Shown here piece after piece: positions 36,303-47,161 of a DNA stretch of 64,000 nucleotides. The notes beneath the pieces were generated by a model. The model saw nothing but the letters and a program-made list of their open reading frames with translations, did no database searches and was not told the DNA's origin. The stretch is from Pseudomonas entomophila. Lineage in GTDB: Bacteria; Pseudomonadota; Gammaproteobacteria; Pseudomonadales; Pseudomonadaceae. The position numbers and the translations under genes were made by a program. Where the stretch lies: NCBI RefSeq assembly GCF_029478665.1, contig NZ_JARPQB010000006.1, forward strand, positions 1 to 64,000, given 5' to 3'. Position 1 is the stretch's first letter. Each line of letters opens with the position of its first letter.

Positions 36303-37784
36303 ATGAGCAAAGAAGTACTGCTGGTTGTTGAATCGGTATCCAACGAAAAGGGTGTACCACCCGGCGTCATTTTCGAAGCGCTGGAAGTGGCCCTGGCCAC
36401 TGCAACCAAAAAACGTTTTGAGGACGAAGTCGACCTGCGTGTGGAAATCAACCGCCACACGGGTAGCTACGAGACTTTCCGTCGCTGGACCGTGGTCGAC
36501 GAGAACGACCTGGACGATCCAGCCATCGAGACCTGGCTGAGCAAGATCCAGGACACGCACCCGGACGCCAAGATCGGTGACGTGATCGAAGAGAAGATCG
36601 AGTCGATCGAGTTCGGTCGCATCGCCGCTCAGACCGCCAAGCAGGTCATCGTGCAGAAGGTCCGCGAGGCCGAGCGCGCGCAAGTCGTCGACGCCTACCG
36701 CGAACGCGTGGGCGAGATCATCTCCGGTACCGTGAAGAAGGTCACCCGCGACAACGTCATCGTCGACCTTGGCAACAACGCCGAGGCGCTGCTGGCGCGT
36801 GAAGACATCATTCCCCGTGAGACCTTCCGTGTCGGCGTGCGCCTGCGTGCGCTGCTCAAGGAAATCCGCACCGAGAACCGCGGCCCGCAGCTGGTCCTGT
36901 CGCGCACCGCGCCGCAGATGCTGATCGAGCTGTTCCGCATCGAAGTGCCGGAAATCGCCGAAGGCCTCATCGAAGTCATGGCCGCCTCCCGTGATCCGGG
37001 ATCGCGTGCCAAGATCGCCGTCCGCTCCAAGGACAAGCGCATCGACCCGCAAGGCGCCTGCATCGGCATGCGTGGTTCGCGCGTCCAGGCCGTATCCGGC
37101 GAGCTGGGTGGCGAGCGTGTGGATATCGTCCTGTGGGACGAGAACCCGGCGCAGTTCGTCATCAACGCCATGTCGCCAGCAGAGGTTGCTGCGATCATCG
37201 TTGATGAGGACGCCCATGCGATGGATATCGCGGTAGCCGAGGATAACCTGGCCCAGGCCATCGGACGTGGCGGCCAGAACGTCCGTCTGGCCAGCCAGCT
37301 GACTGCCTGGACCCTGAACGTGATGACCGAGAAGGACATCCAGGCCAAGCAACAAGCGGAAACCGGCGACATCCTGCGTAATTTTATCGATGAACTGGAA
37401 GTCGACGAAGAGCTGGCACAGGTGCTGGTCGACGAAGGCTTCACCAGCCTCGAAGAAATTGCCTACGTACCGTTGGAAGAAATGCTCAACATCGATGGCT
37501 TTGACGAGGACATCGTCAACGAGCTGCGTGCTCGTGCCAAGGACCGTTTGTTGACCAAGGCCATCGCTACCGAAGAAAAACTGGCAGACGCCCATCCGGC
37601 CGACGACCTGCTCTCCCTCGAGGGCATGGACAAGGACCTGGCGGCCGAACTGGCGGTGCGCGGCGTGGTTAACCGCGAAGACCTGGCCGAGCAGTCGATT
37701 GACGATCTGCTCGACATCGACGGCATCGACGAAGAGCGTGCCGGCAAGTTGATCATGGCCGCCCGAGCCCACTGGTTCGAGTAA
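36303..37784 (+). CDS. nusA: Transcription termination/antitermination factor NusA
   Basis: A 493-residue protein. The order is N-terminal polymerase-binding domain ([18 protein letters not shown]), S1 domain ([21 protein letters not shown]), two KH domains ([21 protein letters not shown] and [15 protein letters not shown]), and two acidic C-terminal helix-hairpin repeats ([16 protein letters not shown] and [16 protein letters not shown]). Start at the ATG at 36303. Confidence 0.97.
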   Translation: MSKEVLLVVESVSNEKGVPPGVIFEALEVALATATKKRFEDEVDLRVEINRHTGSYETFRRWTVVDENDLDDPAIETWLSKIQDTHPDAKIGDVIEEKIESIEFGRIAAQTAKQVIVQKVREAERAQVVDAYRERVGEIISGTVKKVTRDNVIVDLGNNAEALLAREDIIPRETFRVGVRLRALLKEIRTENRGPQLVLSRTAPQMLIELFRIEVPEIAEGLIEVMAASRDPGSRAKIAVRSKDKRIDPQGACIGMRGSRVQAVSGELGGERVDIVLWDENPAQFVINAMSPAEVAAIIVDEDAHAMDIAVAEDNLAQAIGRGGQNVRLASQLTAWTLNVMTEKDIQAKQQAETGDILRNFIDELEVDEELAQVLVDEGFTSLEEIAYVPLEEMLNIDGFDEDIVNELRARAKDRLLTKAIATEEKLADAHPADDLLSLEGMDKDLAAELAVRGVVNREDLAEQSIDDLLDIDGIDEERAGKLIMAARAHWFE

Positions 37785-37811
37785 TTAGGCGCGGCCTGAG
37801 GAGAGAAGTGC

Positions 37812-40364
37812 ATGACGCAAGTCACGGTGAAAGAACTGGCCCAAGAGGTCGAGGCACCGGTAGAGCGCCTGCTGCAGCAGATGCGTGAGGCAGGTCTGCC
37901 GCACACCGACGCCGGTCAGGTAGTGACCGACAATGAGAAGCAGACCCTGCTGACTCATTTGAAAAGCAGCCACAAGAGCAAGGCGGAAGAGCCGCGCAAG
38001 ATCACCTTGCAGCGCAAGACCACCAGCACTCTGCGTGTCGCCGGTAGCAAAAGCATCAGCGTAGAAGTACGCAAGAAGAAAGTGTTCGTGCAGCGCAGCC
38101 CGGAAGAGATCCAGGCCGAGCAGAAGCGTGAGCAGGAAGAGCGCCGCGCCGCTGAGAACGCCGCGCGCGAGAAGGTTGACGCCGACGTTCGCCAGCGCAA
38201 CGAAGAACAGGCTCGTCGCCAGGCCGCGCAAGCGCCTGCCGCCGCCCCTGTGGCCAAGGCTGAGCCAGCTCCGGCTGCCGCCGCGCCTGCTGCTCCTGCA
38301 GTGCCTGACGCGCCGGTGTCCGAAGACGCCGCCGCCCGTGCCGCTGAGCGCAAGAAGGACGAAGCCCGTCGCAATGAAAGCCGCACCCGTGACGATGATC
38401 GTCGTGGCGGCGGTGTTGCTGGCGAGCGCCGTGGCGAAGCGCCGCGAGTGTCCATCAAGGTCAAGGTCAAGGAGAAGGAAAAGGCTCCGACTCCGCGTGC
38501 CGCGCCACGCACCACCGAAGAAGAGAGCGATGGTTTCCGTCGCGGTCGCGGTGGCAAGGGCAAGCCGAAGAAGCGCAACCAGCATGGCTTCCAGAACCCG
38601 ACCGGTCCAGTCATCCGTGACGTGACCATCGGCGAGACCATCACCGTTTCGGACTTGGCGCAGCAGATGTCGGTCAAAGGCGCTGAAGTCGTCAAGTTCA
38701 TGTTCAAGATGGGTACCCCGGTCACCATCAACCAGGTGCTCGACCAGGAAACCGCTCAGCTGATTGCCGAAGAACTGGGCCACAAGGTCACCCTGGTCAG
38801 CGACACTGCCCTGGAAGATTCCCTGGCCGAATCGCTGAAGTTCGAAGGTGTCAGCGAGTCCCGCGCGCCGGTCGTGACCGTCATGGGCCACGTCGACCAC
38901 GGCAAGACCTCGCTGCTCGACTACATCCGTCGTGCCAAGGTTGCCGCTGGCGAAGCCGGTGGTATCACCCAGCACATCGGTGCCTACCACGTGGAAACCG
39001 ACCGCGGCATGGTCACCTTCCTCGACACCCCCGGCCACGCAGCGTTCACTCAGATGCGTGCCCGTGGTGCCAAGGCGACCGACATCGTCATCCTGGTGGT
39101 GGCGGCGGACGACGGCGTGATGCCGCAGACCCGCGAAGCCGTCCAGCACGCGAAAGCCGCTGGCGTTCCGCTGGTTGTCGCGGTGAACAAGATCGACAAG
39201 CCGGGTGCTGACCTCGATCGCATCCGCAACGAGCTGGCCGTCGAAGGCGTGACCTCCGAGGACTGGGGTGGTGACACCCCGTTCGTCAAGGTCTCGGCGA
39301 AGATGGGTACTGGTGTCGACGAGCTGCTCGAAGCTGTACTGCTGCAGGCCGAGATCCTCGAACTCAAGGCCACTCCGACCGCACCTGGTCGCGGTGTCGT
39401 GGTCGAGTCGCGCCTGGACAAGGGCCGTGGCCCGGTGGCCACCATCCTGGTTCAGGACGGTACCCTGCGTCAGGGCGACATGGTCCTGGTCGGTTCCAAC
39501 TATGGCCGCGTGCGTGCCATGCTCGACGAGAACGGCAAGCCTGTGAAGGAAGCCGGCCCGTCGATTCCGGTCGAGATCCTCGGCCTGGACGGCACCCCGG
39601 ACGCGGGTGACGAGATGTCCGTGGTCGCCGACGAGAAGAAGGCCCGCGAAGTTGCCCTGTTCCGTCAAGGCAAGTACCGCGAGGTCAAGCTGGCCCGTGC
39701 TCACGCCGGCAAGCTGGAAAACATCTTCGAGACCATGGGTCAGGAAGAGAAGAAGACCCTCAACATCGTCCTCAAGACCGATGTGCGTGGTTCGCTCGAA
39801 GCGCTGCAGGGTTCGCTCGGCAGCCTGGGCAACGACGAAGTCCAGGTGCGCGTGATCGGTGGCGGCGTCGGTGGTATCACCGAAAGCGACGCCAACCTGG
39901 CACTGGCTTCGAACGCGGTACTGTTCGGCTTCAACGTACGTGCCGATGCCGGCGCGCGCAAGATCGTCGAGCAGGAAGGTCTGGACATGCGTTACTACAA
40001 CGTGATCTACGACATCATCGAAGACGTCAAGAAAGCGTTGACCGGCATGCTCGGCAGCGATGTTCGCGAGAACATCCTGGGTGTCGCCGAAGTGCGGGAC
40101 GTGTTCCGTTCGCCGAAGTTCGGCGCCATCGCTGGCTGTATGGTCATCGAGGGTACCGTGTACCGCAACCGTCCGATCCGCGTACTGCGCGAGGACGTGG
40201 TGATCTTCGAAGGCGAACTGGAATCGCTGCGTCGCTTCAAGGACGATGCCTCCGAAGTGCGTAACGGCATGGAGTGCGGTATTGGCGTCAAGAGCTACAA
40301 CGACGTCAAGGTCGGCGACAAGATCGAAGTCTTCGAGAAAGTCCAGGTGGCTCGTACCCTGTAA
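37812..40364 (+). CDS. infB: Translation initiation factor IF-2
   Basis: An 850-residue protein. The IF2 N-domain [24 protein letters not shown] is followed by a long Lys/Arg/Ala/Glu-rich linker, a second IF2N region ([22 protein letters not shown]), the G domain with [24 protein letters not shown] and NKIDKPG, and the C-terminal fMet-tRNA binding domains. It places initiator tRNA on the 30S subunit; the initiator tRNA gene lies in the same cluster. Confidence 0.98.
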   Translation: MTQVTVKELAQEVEAPVERLLQQMREAGLPHTDAGQVVTDNEKQTLLTHLKSSHKSKAEEPRKITLQRKTTSTLRVAGSKSISVEVRKKKVFVQRSPEEIQAEQKREQEERRAAENAAREKVDADVRQRNEEQARRQAAQAPAAAPVAKAEPAPAAAAPAAPAVPDAPVSEDAAARAAERKKDEARRNESRTRDDDRRGGGVAGERRGEAPRVSIKVKVKEKEKAPTPRAAPRTTEEESDGFRRGRGGKGKPKKRNQHGFQNPTGPVIRDVTIGETITVSDLAQQMSVKGAEVVKFMFKMGTPVTINQVLDQETAQLIAEELGHKVTLVSDTALEDSLAESLKFEGVSESRAPVVTVMGHVDHGKTSLLDYIRRAKVAAGEAGGITQHIGAYHVETDRGMVTFLDTPGHAAFTQMRARGAKATDIVILVVAADDGVMPQTREAVQHAKAAGVPLVVAVNKIDKPGADLDRIRNELAVEGVTSEDWGGDTPFVKVSAKMGTGVDELLEAVLLQAEILELKATPTAPGRGVVVESRLDKGRGPVATILVQDGTLRQGDMVLVGSNYGRVRAMLDENGKPVKEAGPSIPVEILGLDGTPDAGDEMSVVADEKKAREVALFRQGKYREVKLARAHAGKLENIFETMGQEEKKTLNIVLKTDVRGSLEALQGSLGSLGNDEVQVRVIGGGVGGITESDANLALASNAVLFGFNVRADAGARKIVEQEGLDMRYYNVIYDIIEDVKKALTGMLGSDVRENILGVAEVRDVFRSPKFGAIAGCMVIEGTVYRNRPIRVLREDVVIFEGELESLRRFKDDASEVRNGMECGIGVKSYNDVKVGDKIEVFEKVQVARTL

Positions 40365-40421
40365 GGGGCGAGCGTGGCGCAGGCCCCGTCGCAAGGCGGT
40401 TGGCGGCGCCTCACAAGGTAG

Positions 40422-40451
40422 CGCCCGGTCAGGCTTCAGTCTGACCGGGCG
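40422..40451 (+). other. Perfect 11-bp hairpin between infB and rbfA
   Basis: CGCCCGGTCAG and CTGACCGGGCG enclose an 8-base loop. The T content after it is low, so it is more likely an mRNA processing or partial attenuation site than a full terminator. Confidence 0.7.
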
Positions 40452-40480
40452 TTTGCCGCTTTACGTTACAGGTAGCAAGA

Positions 40481-40879
40481 ATGGCAAAAGAATATAGCCG
40501 TACCCAACGCATCGGCGATCAGATGCAGCGTGAGCTGGCCGAACTGATCCGCCGTGAAGTCAAAGATCCGCGCGTCGGCCTGGTGACCATCACCGCCGTC
40601 GACGTCAGCCGTGACCTTGGCCACGCCAAGGTCTTCATCACGGTCATGGGCCAGGATGGCACCGATGCCGTGCCGCAGACCCTCAAGGCCCTCACCAGCG
40701 CCGCGAGCTTCCTGCGCCTGCACCTGGGCCGCGTCATGCAACTGCGCAGCGTGCCGCAATTGCACTTCCACTTCGATGAAAGCGTCAGCCGTGGTGTCCA
40801 CCTGTCGGCGCTGATCGAACGTGCGGTGGCCGAAGACCGCCTGCACAAGGATGCCGACGAGCTGGACGCCAAGGAGTAA
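40481..40879 (+). CDS. rbfA: Ribosome-binding factor A
   Basis: A 132-residue KH-like protein: [45 protein letters not shown] is the family signature. It binds the 30S neck during maturation and cold adaptation. It sits between infB and truB with 3 bases to the latter. Confidence 0.96.
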   Translation: MAKEYSRTQRIGDQMQRELAELIRREVKDPRVGLVTITAVDVSRDLGHAKVFITVMGQDGTDAVPQTLKALTSAASFLRLHLGRVMQLRSVPQLHFHFDESVSRGVHLSALIERAVAEDRLHKDADELDAKE

Positions 40880-40882
40880 GCG

Positions 40883-41800
40883 GTGGCCCAGGTCAAACGT
40901 ATCCGCCGCAATGTCAGCGGCATCATCCTGCTCGACAAACCATTGGGGTTCACCTCCAACGCCGCCTTGCAGAAGGTCCGCTGGTTGCTCAACGCGGAAA
41001 AGGCCGGCCACACCGGCAGCCTCGACCCGCTGGCCACCGGCGTGCTGCCGCTGTGCTTCGGTGAAGCGACCAAGTTCTCCCAGTACCTGCTCGATTCCGA
41101 CAAGGGCTACGAGACGGTCATGCAGCTGGGGCAGACCACCACCACCGCGGACGCCGAGGGCGAAGTCCTGCAGACCCGCGAAGTGACCGTTGGTCGCGCC
41201 GATATCGAGGCGGTGATCCCGCGTTTCAAGGGTGACATCCAGCAGGTACCGCCGATGTACTCGGCGCTCAAGCGTGATGGCCAGCCGCTTTACAAGCTGG
41301 CGCGTGCAGGAGAGGTAGTGGAGCGCGAGGCGCGTTCTGTTACTATTGGCCGCTTGGAGTTGCTCGAGTGCGAAGGTACCCGTGCGCGACTGTCGGTTGG
41401 ATGCAGCAAAGGCACCTATATCCGCACGCTGGTCGAGGATATCGGTGAGGCGCTGGGCTGCGGAGCCTACGTCGCCGAACTGCGCCGCACCCAGGCTGGC
41501 CCTTTCGCGCTGGCACAGACCGTGACGCTCGAGGAGCTCGAACAGGCCCACGCAGAGGGTGGCAATGAAGCGCTCGATCGCTTCCTGATGCCGTCCGACA
41601 GCGGGCTGCAGGACTGGCCACTGGTGCTGTTGTCCGAGCACAGCGCGTTCTACTGGCTGCACGGCCAGGCGGTACGCGCGCCGGACGCACCGCAGTTTGG
41701 CATGGTCCGCGTACAGGATCACAATGGCCGCTTCATCGGAATCGGTGAAGTGAGCGAAGACGGGCGCATTGCGCCGCGTCGGCTGATTCGGTCGGAATGA
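40883..41800 (+). CDS. truB: tRNA pseudouridine-55 synthase
   Basis: A 305-residue protein with a GTG start. [19 protein letters not shown] is the N-terminal signature; catalytic Asp is in [16 protein letters not shown]. The C-terminal PUA-like domain ends at [15 protein letters not shown]. It modifies U55 in the T-loop of tRNAs. Confidence 0.97.
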   Translation: MAQVKRIRRNVSGIILLDKPLGFTSNAALQKVRWLLNAEKAGHTGSLDPLATGVLPLCFGEATKFSQYLLDSDKGYETVMQLGQTTTTADAEGEVLQTREVTVGRADIEAVIPRFKGDIQQVPPMYSALKRDGQPLYKLARAGEVVEREARSVTIGRLELLECEGTRARLSVGCSKGTYIRTLVEDIGEALGCGAYVAELRRTQAGPFALAQTVTLEELEQAHAEGGNEALDRFLMPSDSGLQDWPLVLLSEHSAFYWLHGQAVRAPDAPQFGMVRVQDHNGRFIGIGEVSEDGRIAPRRLIRSE

Positions 41801-41948
41801 CCGAAACCGTGGGGCGAGGCTTCGGCCGAGGTCCGCGGGATCAAGGGTGGCTGTTAGTAGGCGCGGTCACACCTTCTTTATCAATACAGGGATTTGTCCC
41901 TGGCCTATTGGACCCCGCTCGCGGGATCCGTTTATCAGGAGAAGCCAA

Positions 41949-42218
41949 ATGGCCCTCAGCGTCGAAGAAAAAGCCCAGATCGTTGCCGATTACCAGCAAG
42001 CCGCCGGCGATACCGGTAGCCCGGAAGTGCAGGTTGCTCTGCTGACCTTCAACATCAACAAGCTGCAAGGTCACTTCAAGTCCAACGAAAAAGACCACCA
42101 CTCCCGTCGTGGTCTGATCCGTATGGTCAACCAGCGTCGTAAGCTGCTGGACTACCTGAAGGGCAAGGACACCACTCGTTACAGCGCCCTGATCGGTCGC
42201 CTGGGCCTGCGTCGCTAA
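41949..42218 (+). CDS. rpsO: 30S ribosomal protein S15
   Basis: An 89-residue protein of standard length: [67 protein letters not shown]. It binds 16S rRNA early in 30S assembly. AGGAGAAG precedes the ATG. The 148-base leader after truB contains a GGATCCCGCGAGCGGGGTCC-type stem, where rpsO autoregulation could act. Confidence 0.98.
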   Translation: MALSVEEKAQIVADYQQAAGDTGSPEVQVALLTFNINKLQGHFKSNEKDHHSRRGLIRMVNQRRKLLDYLKGKDTTRYSALIGRLGLRR

Positions 42219-42309
42219 TAGCGGCCTGGCCAGTGGTGTTGCATGGTGTGTCGCATTCTTCGGCATCGCTGCCTGTCAGCGTCGCCGTTGGACACACTAC
42301 GCGATCTGC

Positions 42310-42368
42310 GAGGTTGGCAGCCTGGTTCGCCGTGCGGTTCATCCGCCCGGCACCAGGCTCCCAGCCTC
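42310..42368 (+). promoter_or_regulatory. Long hairpin in the pnp leader (candidate RNase III site)
   Basis: Arms 42310-42325 (GAGGTTGGCAGCCTGG) and 42353-42368 (CCAGGCTCCCAGCCTC) pair over 16 positions with one mismatch and one G-U pair. E. coli pnp is autoregulated through RNase III cleavage of such a leader stem; here the same is only inferred from shape and place. The rpsO-pnp spacer is 248 bases. Confidence 0.6.
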
Positions 42369-42466
42369 GTGTTGTATCTGGACGGTCAATGGGGCCGATT
42401 CCCCGTTCTGCCCAAGAATTCGCAAGAACCCGTTCCCCCAAGAGCCACTGAAAAAGGTAGGAAACC

Positions 42467-44572
42467 GTGAACCCGGTAATCAAGACATTCCAGTTCGGTC
42501 AATCGACCGTTACGCTCGAAACGGGCCGTATTGCCCGTCAGGCCACCGGCGCTGTGCTGGTCACCGTCGACAACGACGTCACCGTGCTGGTGACCGTGGT
42601 CGGCGCCAAGCAAGCTGACCCGGGCAAGGGCTTCTTCCCGCTGTCCGTGCACTACCAGGAAAAGACCTACGCCGCTGGCAAGATCCCGGGTGGTTTCTTC
42701 AAGCGTGAAGGCCGTCCTTCCGAAAAAGAAACCCTGACCTCGCGCCTGATCGACCGTCCGATCCGTCCGCTGTTCCCTGAAGGCTTCATGAATGAAGTCC
42801 AGGTCGTCTGCACCGTGGTTTCCACCAGCAAGAAGACCGACCCGGACATCGCCGCCATGATCGGTACCTCGGCTGCCCTGGCCATCTCGGGCATCCCGTT
42901 CGAAGGCCCGATCGGCGCCGCCCGTGTTGCCTTCCACGAAAGCACCGGCTACCTGCTGAACCCGACCTACGAGCAACTGGCTGCCTCGAGCCTGGACATG
43001 GTCGTTGCCGGTACCTCGGATGCTGTGCTGATGGTTGAATCGGAAGCCCAGGAGCTGACCGAAGACCAGATGCTGGGCGCCGTGCTGTTTGCCCACGACG
43101 AATTCCAGGCCGTGATCAAAGCGGTCAAAGAGCTGGCTGCCGAAGCCGCCAAGCCTACCTGGGACTGGAAACCTGCCGTTGCCAATACCGCCCTGTTCGA
43201 CGCCATCCGCGCCGAGTTCGGCGAGGCGGTCTCCCAGGGTTACACCATCACCGTCAAGGCCGACCGTTATGCGCGCCTGGGTGAGCTGCGCGACCAGGCG
43301 GTTGCCAAGTTCTCCGGTGAAGAAGGCCAGCCATCGGCCGGTGAAGTCAAAGACATCTTCGGCGAGATCGAATACCGCACCGTTCGCGAAAACATCGTCA
43401 ACGGCAAGCCACGTATCGACGGCCGCGACACCAAGACCGTGCGCCCGCTGAACATCGAAGTCGGCGTTCTGCCCAAGACCCACGGTTCGGCACTGTTCAC
43501 CCGTGGCGAAACTCAGGCCCTGGTCGTCGCGACCCTGGGTACTGCCCGTGACGCCCAGCTGCTGGACACCCTCGAAGGCGAGAAGAAAGACCCCTTCATG
43601 CTGCACTACAACTTCCCGCCGTTCTCGGTGGGCGAGTGTGGCCGCATGGGCGGTGCCGGCCGTCGCGAAATCGGCCACGGCCGTCTGGCCCGCCGTTCGG
43701 TCCAGGCCATGCTGCCGGCCGCCGACGTGTTCCCGTACACCATCCGCGTGGTGTCGGAAATCACCGAATCCAACGGTTCCAGCTCCATGGCTTCGGTCTG
43801 TGGTGCATCCCTGGCCCTGATGGACGCCGGTGTACCGATGAAGGCGCCGGTTGCCGGTATCGCCATGGGCCTGGTCAAGGAAGGTGACAAGTTCGCCGTC
43901 CTGACCGACATCCTGGGTGACGAAGACCACCTGGGCGACATGGACTTCAAGGTAGCCGGTACCGCCAAGGGCGTCACCGCGCTGCAGATGGACATCAAGA
44001 TCAACGGCATCACCGAAGAGATCATGGAAATCGCCCTGGGCCAGGCCCTGGAAGCGCGCCTGAACATCCTCGGCCAGATGAACCAGATCATCGGCGAGTC
44101 GCGTACCGAACTGTCGGCCAACGCTCCGACCATGATCGCGATGAAGATCGACACCGACAAGATCCGTGACGTCATCGGTAAGGGCGGCGCCACCATCCGC
44201 GCCATCTGCGAAGAGACCAAGGCCTCGATCGACATCGAAGACGACGGTTCGATCAAGATCTTCGGCGAGACCAAGGAAGCCGCGGACGCTGCCAAGCAGC
44301 GCATCCTGGGCATCACCGCCGAGGCCGAGATCGGCAAGATCTACGTCGGCAAGGTCGAGCGCATCGTCGACTTCGGCGCCTTCGTCAACATCCTGCCGGG
44401 CAAGGACGGCCTGGTGCACATCTCCATGCTGAGCGACGCTCGCGTCGAGAAAGTCACCGATGTGCTGAAAGAAGGTCAGGAAGTCGAAGTGCTGGTACTG
44501 GACGTGGACAACCGCGGCCGTATCAAGCTGTCGATCAAGGACGTTGCCGCTGCCAAGGCATCGGGCGTCTGA
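42467..44572 (+). CDS. pnp: Polyribonucleotide nucleotidyltransferase
   Basis: A 701-residue protein with a GTG start after AAGGTAGGA. Two RNase PH domains (first [24 protein letters not shown]; second [19 protein letters not shown]) flank a helical linker; KH ([19 protein letters not shown]) and S1 ([21 protein letters not shown]) domains close it. It is the phosphorolytic 3'-5' exonuclease of the degradosome. Confidence 0.98.
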   Translation: MNPVIKTFQFGQSTVTLETGRIARQATGAVLVTVDNDVTVLVTVVGAKQADPGKGFFPLSVHYQEKTYAAGKIPGGFFKREGRPSEKETLTSRLIDRPIRPLFPEGFMNEVQVVCTVVSTSKKTDPDIAAMIGTSAALAISGIPFEGPIGAARVAFHESTGYLLNPTYEQLAASSLDMVVAGTSDAVLMVESEAQELTEDQMLGAVLFAHDEFQAVIKAVKELAAEAAKPTWDWKPAVANTALFDAIRAEFGEAVSQGYTITVKADRYARLGELRDQAVAKFSGEEGQPSAGEVKDIFGEIEYRTVRENIVNGKPRIDGRDTKTVRPLNIEVGVLPKTHGSALFTRGETQALVVATLGTARDAQLLDTLEGEKKDPFMLHYNFPPFSVGECGRMGGAGRREIGHGRLARRSVQAMLPAADVFPYTIRVVSEITESNGSSSMASVCGASLALMDAGVPMKAPVAGIAMGLVKEGDKFAVLTDILGDEDHLGDMDFKVAGTAKGVTALQMDIKINGITEEIMEIALGQALEARLNILGQMNQIIGESRTELSANAPTMIAMKIDTDKIRDVIGKGGATIRAICEETKASIDIEDDGSIKIFGETKEAADAAKQRILGITAEAEIGKIYVGKVERIVDFGAFVNILPGKDGLVHISMLSDARVEKVTDVLKEGQEVEVLVLDVDNRGRIKLSIKDVAAAKASGV

Positions 44573-44591
44573 GCGACTGACGCGTAACAGG

Positions 44592-44617
44592 AAAAGGGCC
44601 CTTCGGGGCCCTTTTTT
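44592..44617 (+). terminator. Terminator after pnp
   Basis: AAAAGGGCCC-TTCG-GGGCCCTTTTTT: a stem with UUCG loop and T run, closing the rimP-pnp cluster. Confidence 0.92.
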
Positions 44618-44646
44618 GTTGCCTGGATATTGATCTGATTCGAGCT

Positions 44647-44732
44647 CTGTAGGAGCGGCTTTAGCCGCGAATACCCGCGAAGCGGGTGCCAGAAGCGTGG
44701 TGTCTGCATCGCGGCTCAAGCCGCTCCTACAG
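44647..44732. repeat. REP inverted pair after pnp
   Basis: CTGTAGGAGCGGCTTTAGCC and its inverse ending GCCGCTCCTACAG flank ACCCGCGAAGCGGGT. It fills the first half of the 375-base gap to the BON gene; the rest (44733-44947) is AT-rich and holds the presumed promoter. Confidence 0.85.
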
Positions 44733-44867
44733 AAGGTTCCGAAACCTGCCAGCGAACATGCATCTTGCACATCGTTTTTTCCAAGGTATTGCAGATTGCA
44801 CGATCATGCATGAATGAGCATGATGCTAACCTATTGAATTTTAAGGAAATATAAGCAGACCAAAAGC

Positions 44868-44883
44868 TGGCACGGCGCGTGCA
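44868..44883 (+). promoter_or_regulatory. Sigma-54-like promoter upstream of the BON gene
   Basis: TGGCACGGCGCGTGCA matches TGGCAC-N5-TTGCA with one mismatch, and GG (-24) to GC (-12) spacing is exact. It lies 65 bases before the ATG at 44948. No enhancer-binding site was identified. Confidence 0.45.
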
Positions 44884-44947
44884 CCTACCTTCATACCTGT
44901 CGCCAGGATCCACGGCGCAGACCTTTCGAAAAACAGGAGTGACCCTC

Positions 44948-45298
44948 ATGAAGAAGTTCGCCATTGCTGCCGCTACTGCTACCGCTCTGACCCTGACCCT
45001 GGCTAATGCGGCGTTTGCCCAACAGTCCACCCAGGCCCCGATGACGCTGGCGGCCGGTGAGGTGACCAAAGCCAAGGAAGCTACCTCCGACACTTGGATC
45101 ACCACCAAGGTGAAGGCTGACCTGATGACCGAGAAAGGCGTGCCAGGCAGTGACATCAAGGTCGAAACCAACAAAGGCGTCGTGTCCCTGTCCTCGGACG
45201 TGGCCATCACCGATGCCCAGAAGGACATGGCGGTTGCCATCGCCAAGAAGATCAAAGGCGTGCAGGCCGTCTCGGCTGATGGCCTGAAAGCCGAGTAA
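44948..45298 (+). CDS. BON-domain periplasmic protein (OsmY-like)
   Basis: A 116-residue protein. The signal peptide is MKKFAIAAATATALTLTLANAAFA. A single BON domain follows: TWITTKVKADLMTEKGVPGSDIKVETNKGVVSLSSDV..AVAIAKKIKGVQAV. BON proteins bind phospholipid or envelope surfaces and are often stress-induced. E. coli OsmY has two BON domains; this has one. It is flanked by a possible sigma-54 promoter and a strong bidirectional terminator. Confidence 0.88.
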   Translation: MKKFAIAAATATALTLTLANAAFAQQSTQAPMTLAAGEVTKAKEATSDTWITTKVKADLMTEKGVPGSDIKVETNKGVVSLSSDVAITDAQKDMAVAIAKKIKGVQAVSADGLKAE

Positions 45299-45340
45299 GG
45301 GATGTCCCGTCGGCCAAAGGGACTTGGCCACCTTTCAAGC

Positions 45341-45368
45341 AAAAGCCCCGGCATGTGCCGGGGCTTTT
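45341..45368. terminator. Bidirectional terminator between BON gene and permease
   Basis: AAAAGCCCCGGC and GCCGGGGCTTTT form a 12-bp stem with flanking A and T runs, serving the converging genes. Confidence 0.9.
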
Positions 45369-45382
45369 CATTGGTTGCCTGC

Positions 45383-46900
45383 TCAGTGTTCGGCGGCCGT
45401 TTCCCGTCGCCGGACCGGCTCGCCTTCGCTGTTCACTTCCATTACGGGAACTTCGTTGCCATCGGCGTCGAACAGCTTGCCATCTTTGAAGTAGTCGCCA
45501 TCACGCAGCGCGGAGATGTCCGCGTAGTTGATGGTGCGCTCGTAGGCGGCGGCGAACACCGACTGCTGGTCGGAGTTGCCGGTGGTGAAGTGGTTGAAGA
45601 TCAGGTTCAGCAGGATGGCCATGATCGCCGCCGAGCTGATGCCCGAGTGGAAGATGGTTTCGAACCAGTTCGGGAAGTTGTGGTAGAAGGTCGGCGCCGC
45701 GATCGGGATCATGCCGAAGCCCAGCGAGGCGGCAACGATGATCAGGTTGACGTTGTTCTTGTAGTTGACCTTGGACAAGGTGCGGATGCCGCTGGCGGCC
45801 ACGGTGCCGAACAGCACGATGCCGGCGCCACCCAGCACAGGGGTTGGTACTGCGGCGATGACCCGGCCCATTACCGGTAGCAGGCCCAGCACCACCAGGA
45901 TCACGCCACCGGTGGCCACCACATAGCGGCTCTTCACGCCGGTCACGGCCACCAGGCCGACGTTCTGGGCGAAGGCGCTCTGGGTGAACGAGCCGAAGAT
46001 CGGTGCCAGGATGCTCGATGCCATGTCGGCGCGCAGGCCATTGCCCAGGCGCTTGGAGTCGACCTTGGTGTCGATGATCTCACCAACCGCGAGGATGTCC
46101 GCGGAGGTTTCCACCAGGGTCACCATGATCACGATGCACATCGACAGGATCGCAGCGATGTGGAACGTCGGCATACCGAAATGAAACGGGCTGGGGAAGG
46201 CGAACATCGGGCCTTCGCCGACCTTGCTGAAGTCGGTCATGCCCAGTGCCCAGGCGATCAGGGTACCCACCACCATGGCCAGCAGGATCGACAGCCGCGA
46301 GATGGTCGCGTTACCCAGCTTGCTCAGCAGCAGGACGATGGCGAAGGTCAATGCCGCCAGGCCGATGTTGGCCACGCTGCCGAACTCGGGCGAGGCGCTG
46401 TTGCCGCCCATCACCCAGCGCGCGGCCACGGGCATGAGGGTCAGGCCGATGGTGGTGATGACGATGCCGGTCACCAGGGGCGGGAAGAACTTGGTGATGC
46501 GCGAGAACACGGGGGTGATCAGAAAACCGATCAACGACGCCGCCATGACTGCGCCGAGTACGCCCTGAAGCCCGCCGCCACCTTCACTGCTGATGATGGC
46601 GCCCATGGTTGCCACGCCAGCGAACGACACCCCTTGCACCAGCGGCAGTTGACAGCCGAAGAACGGCAACCCGAGGGTTTGCAGCAATGTCGCCAGGCCA
46701 CCCGCGAACAGCGAGGCGGCGATCAGCAGGCCGATCTCCGCGGGGCCCAGGCCGGCAGCCTGGCCCAGGATCAGCGGGACGGCGACGATCCCTCCGTACA
46801 TGGTCAGGACATGTTGCAGCCCGTAGGCCAGGTTGGCGCCGAGGCCGAGATTTTCGTCCTCGGGGCGCGGGGCGGGAGACGTGCTGGGGGACGTGGTCAT
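45383..46900 (-). CDS. NCS2-family xanthine/uric acid-type permease
   Basis: A 505-residue membrane protein with about 14 helices. The NCS2 signature FAQNVGLVAVTGVKSRYVV (QN-x-G-x4-T-x-V-x-SR) is intact and points to the xanthine/urate branch rather than uracil. GLQHVLTMYGGIVAVPLI is the N-terminal motif. The ATG at 46900 (MTTSPSTSPAPRPEDENLG) is preferred over an upstream in-frame one at 47023. The last 50 residues form a charged cytosolic tail. The upstream palindrome TTGTATACAA may be its operator. Confidence 0.88.
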   Translation of the reverse strand: MTTSPSTSPAPRPEDENLGLGANLAYGLQHVLTMYGGIVAVPLILGQAAGLGPAEIGLLIAASLFAGGLATLLQTLGLPFFGCQLPLVQGVSFAGVATMGAIISSEGGGGLQGVLGAVMAASLIGFLITPVFSRITKFFPPLVTGIVITTIGLTLMPVAARWVMGGNSASPEFGSVANIGLAALTFAIVLLLSKLGNATISRLSILLAMVVGTLIAWALGMTDFSKVGEGPMFAFPSPFHFGMPTFHIAAILSMCIVIMVTLVETSADILAVGEIIDTKVDSKRLGNGLRADMASSILAPIFGSFTQSAFAQNVGLVAVTGVKSRYVVATGGVILVVLGLLPVMGRVIAAVPTPVLGGAGIVLFGTVAASGIRTLSKVNYKNNVNLIIVAASLGFGMIPIAAPTFYHNFPNWFETIFHSGISSAAIMAILLNLIFNHFTTGNSDQQSVFAAAYERTINYADISALRDGDYFKDGKLFDADGNEVPVMEVNSEGEPVRRRETAAEH

Positions 46901-46969
46901 TGGAGCAGGCTCTCTGTTTATTGTTGTGCCGCTACTGTAGACAAGTCTGACAAAACATTGCCACAAGAA

Positions 46970-46979
46970 TTGTATACAA
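46970..46979. promoter_or_regulatory. Palindromic operator candidate upstream of the permease
   Basis: TTGTATACAA is a perfect 10-base palindrome 70 bases upstream of the permease ATG, in an AT-rich patch; the form is typical of GntR/FadR-type regulator sites. The regulator is unknown. Confidence 0.45.
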
Positions 46980-47109
46980 AGTTTTGATCGTAGCGTCGGC
47001 AAGGGTGCTTCCAGGGCGCGCAAAACCTGGATGCACGTTGCGTTCCAACATGCATGGAGCTGTTCTAGAGGGGTGTGTACAAACGTGTGCGGTGGGAGAG
47101 AGAAGCTGT

Positions 47110-47139
47110 CTGGCTGGACAGGAAAGCTGTCACAGCCAG
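47110..47139 (-). terminator. Stem-loop downstream of the PilZ gene (weak terminator candidate)
   Basis: CTGGCTG-GACAG pairs with CTGTC-A-CAGCCAG around GAAAG: 12 bp with one bulged A. No T run follows on the minus strand, so termination would be weak or Rho-assisted. Confidence 0.45.
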
Positions 47140-47161
47140 ATTGTTAGCAGGCTAAGAGATT

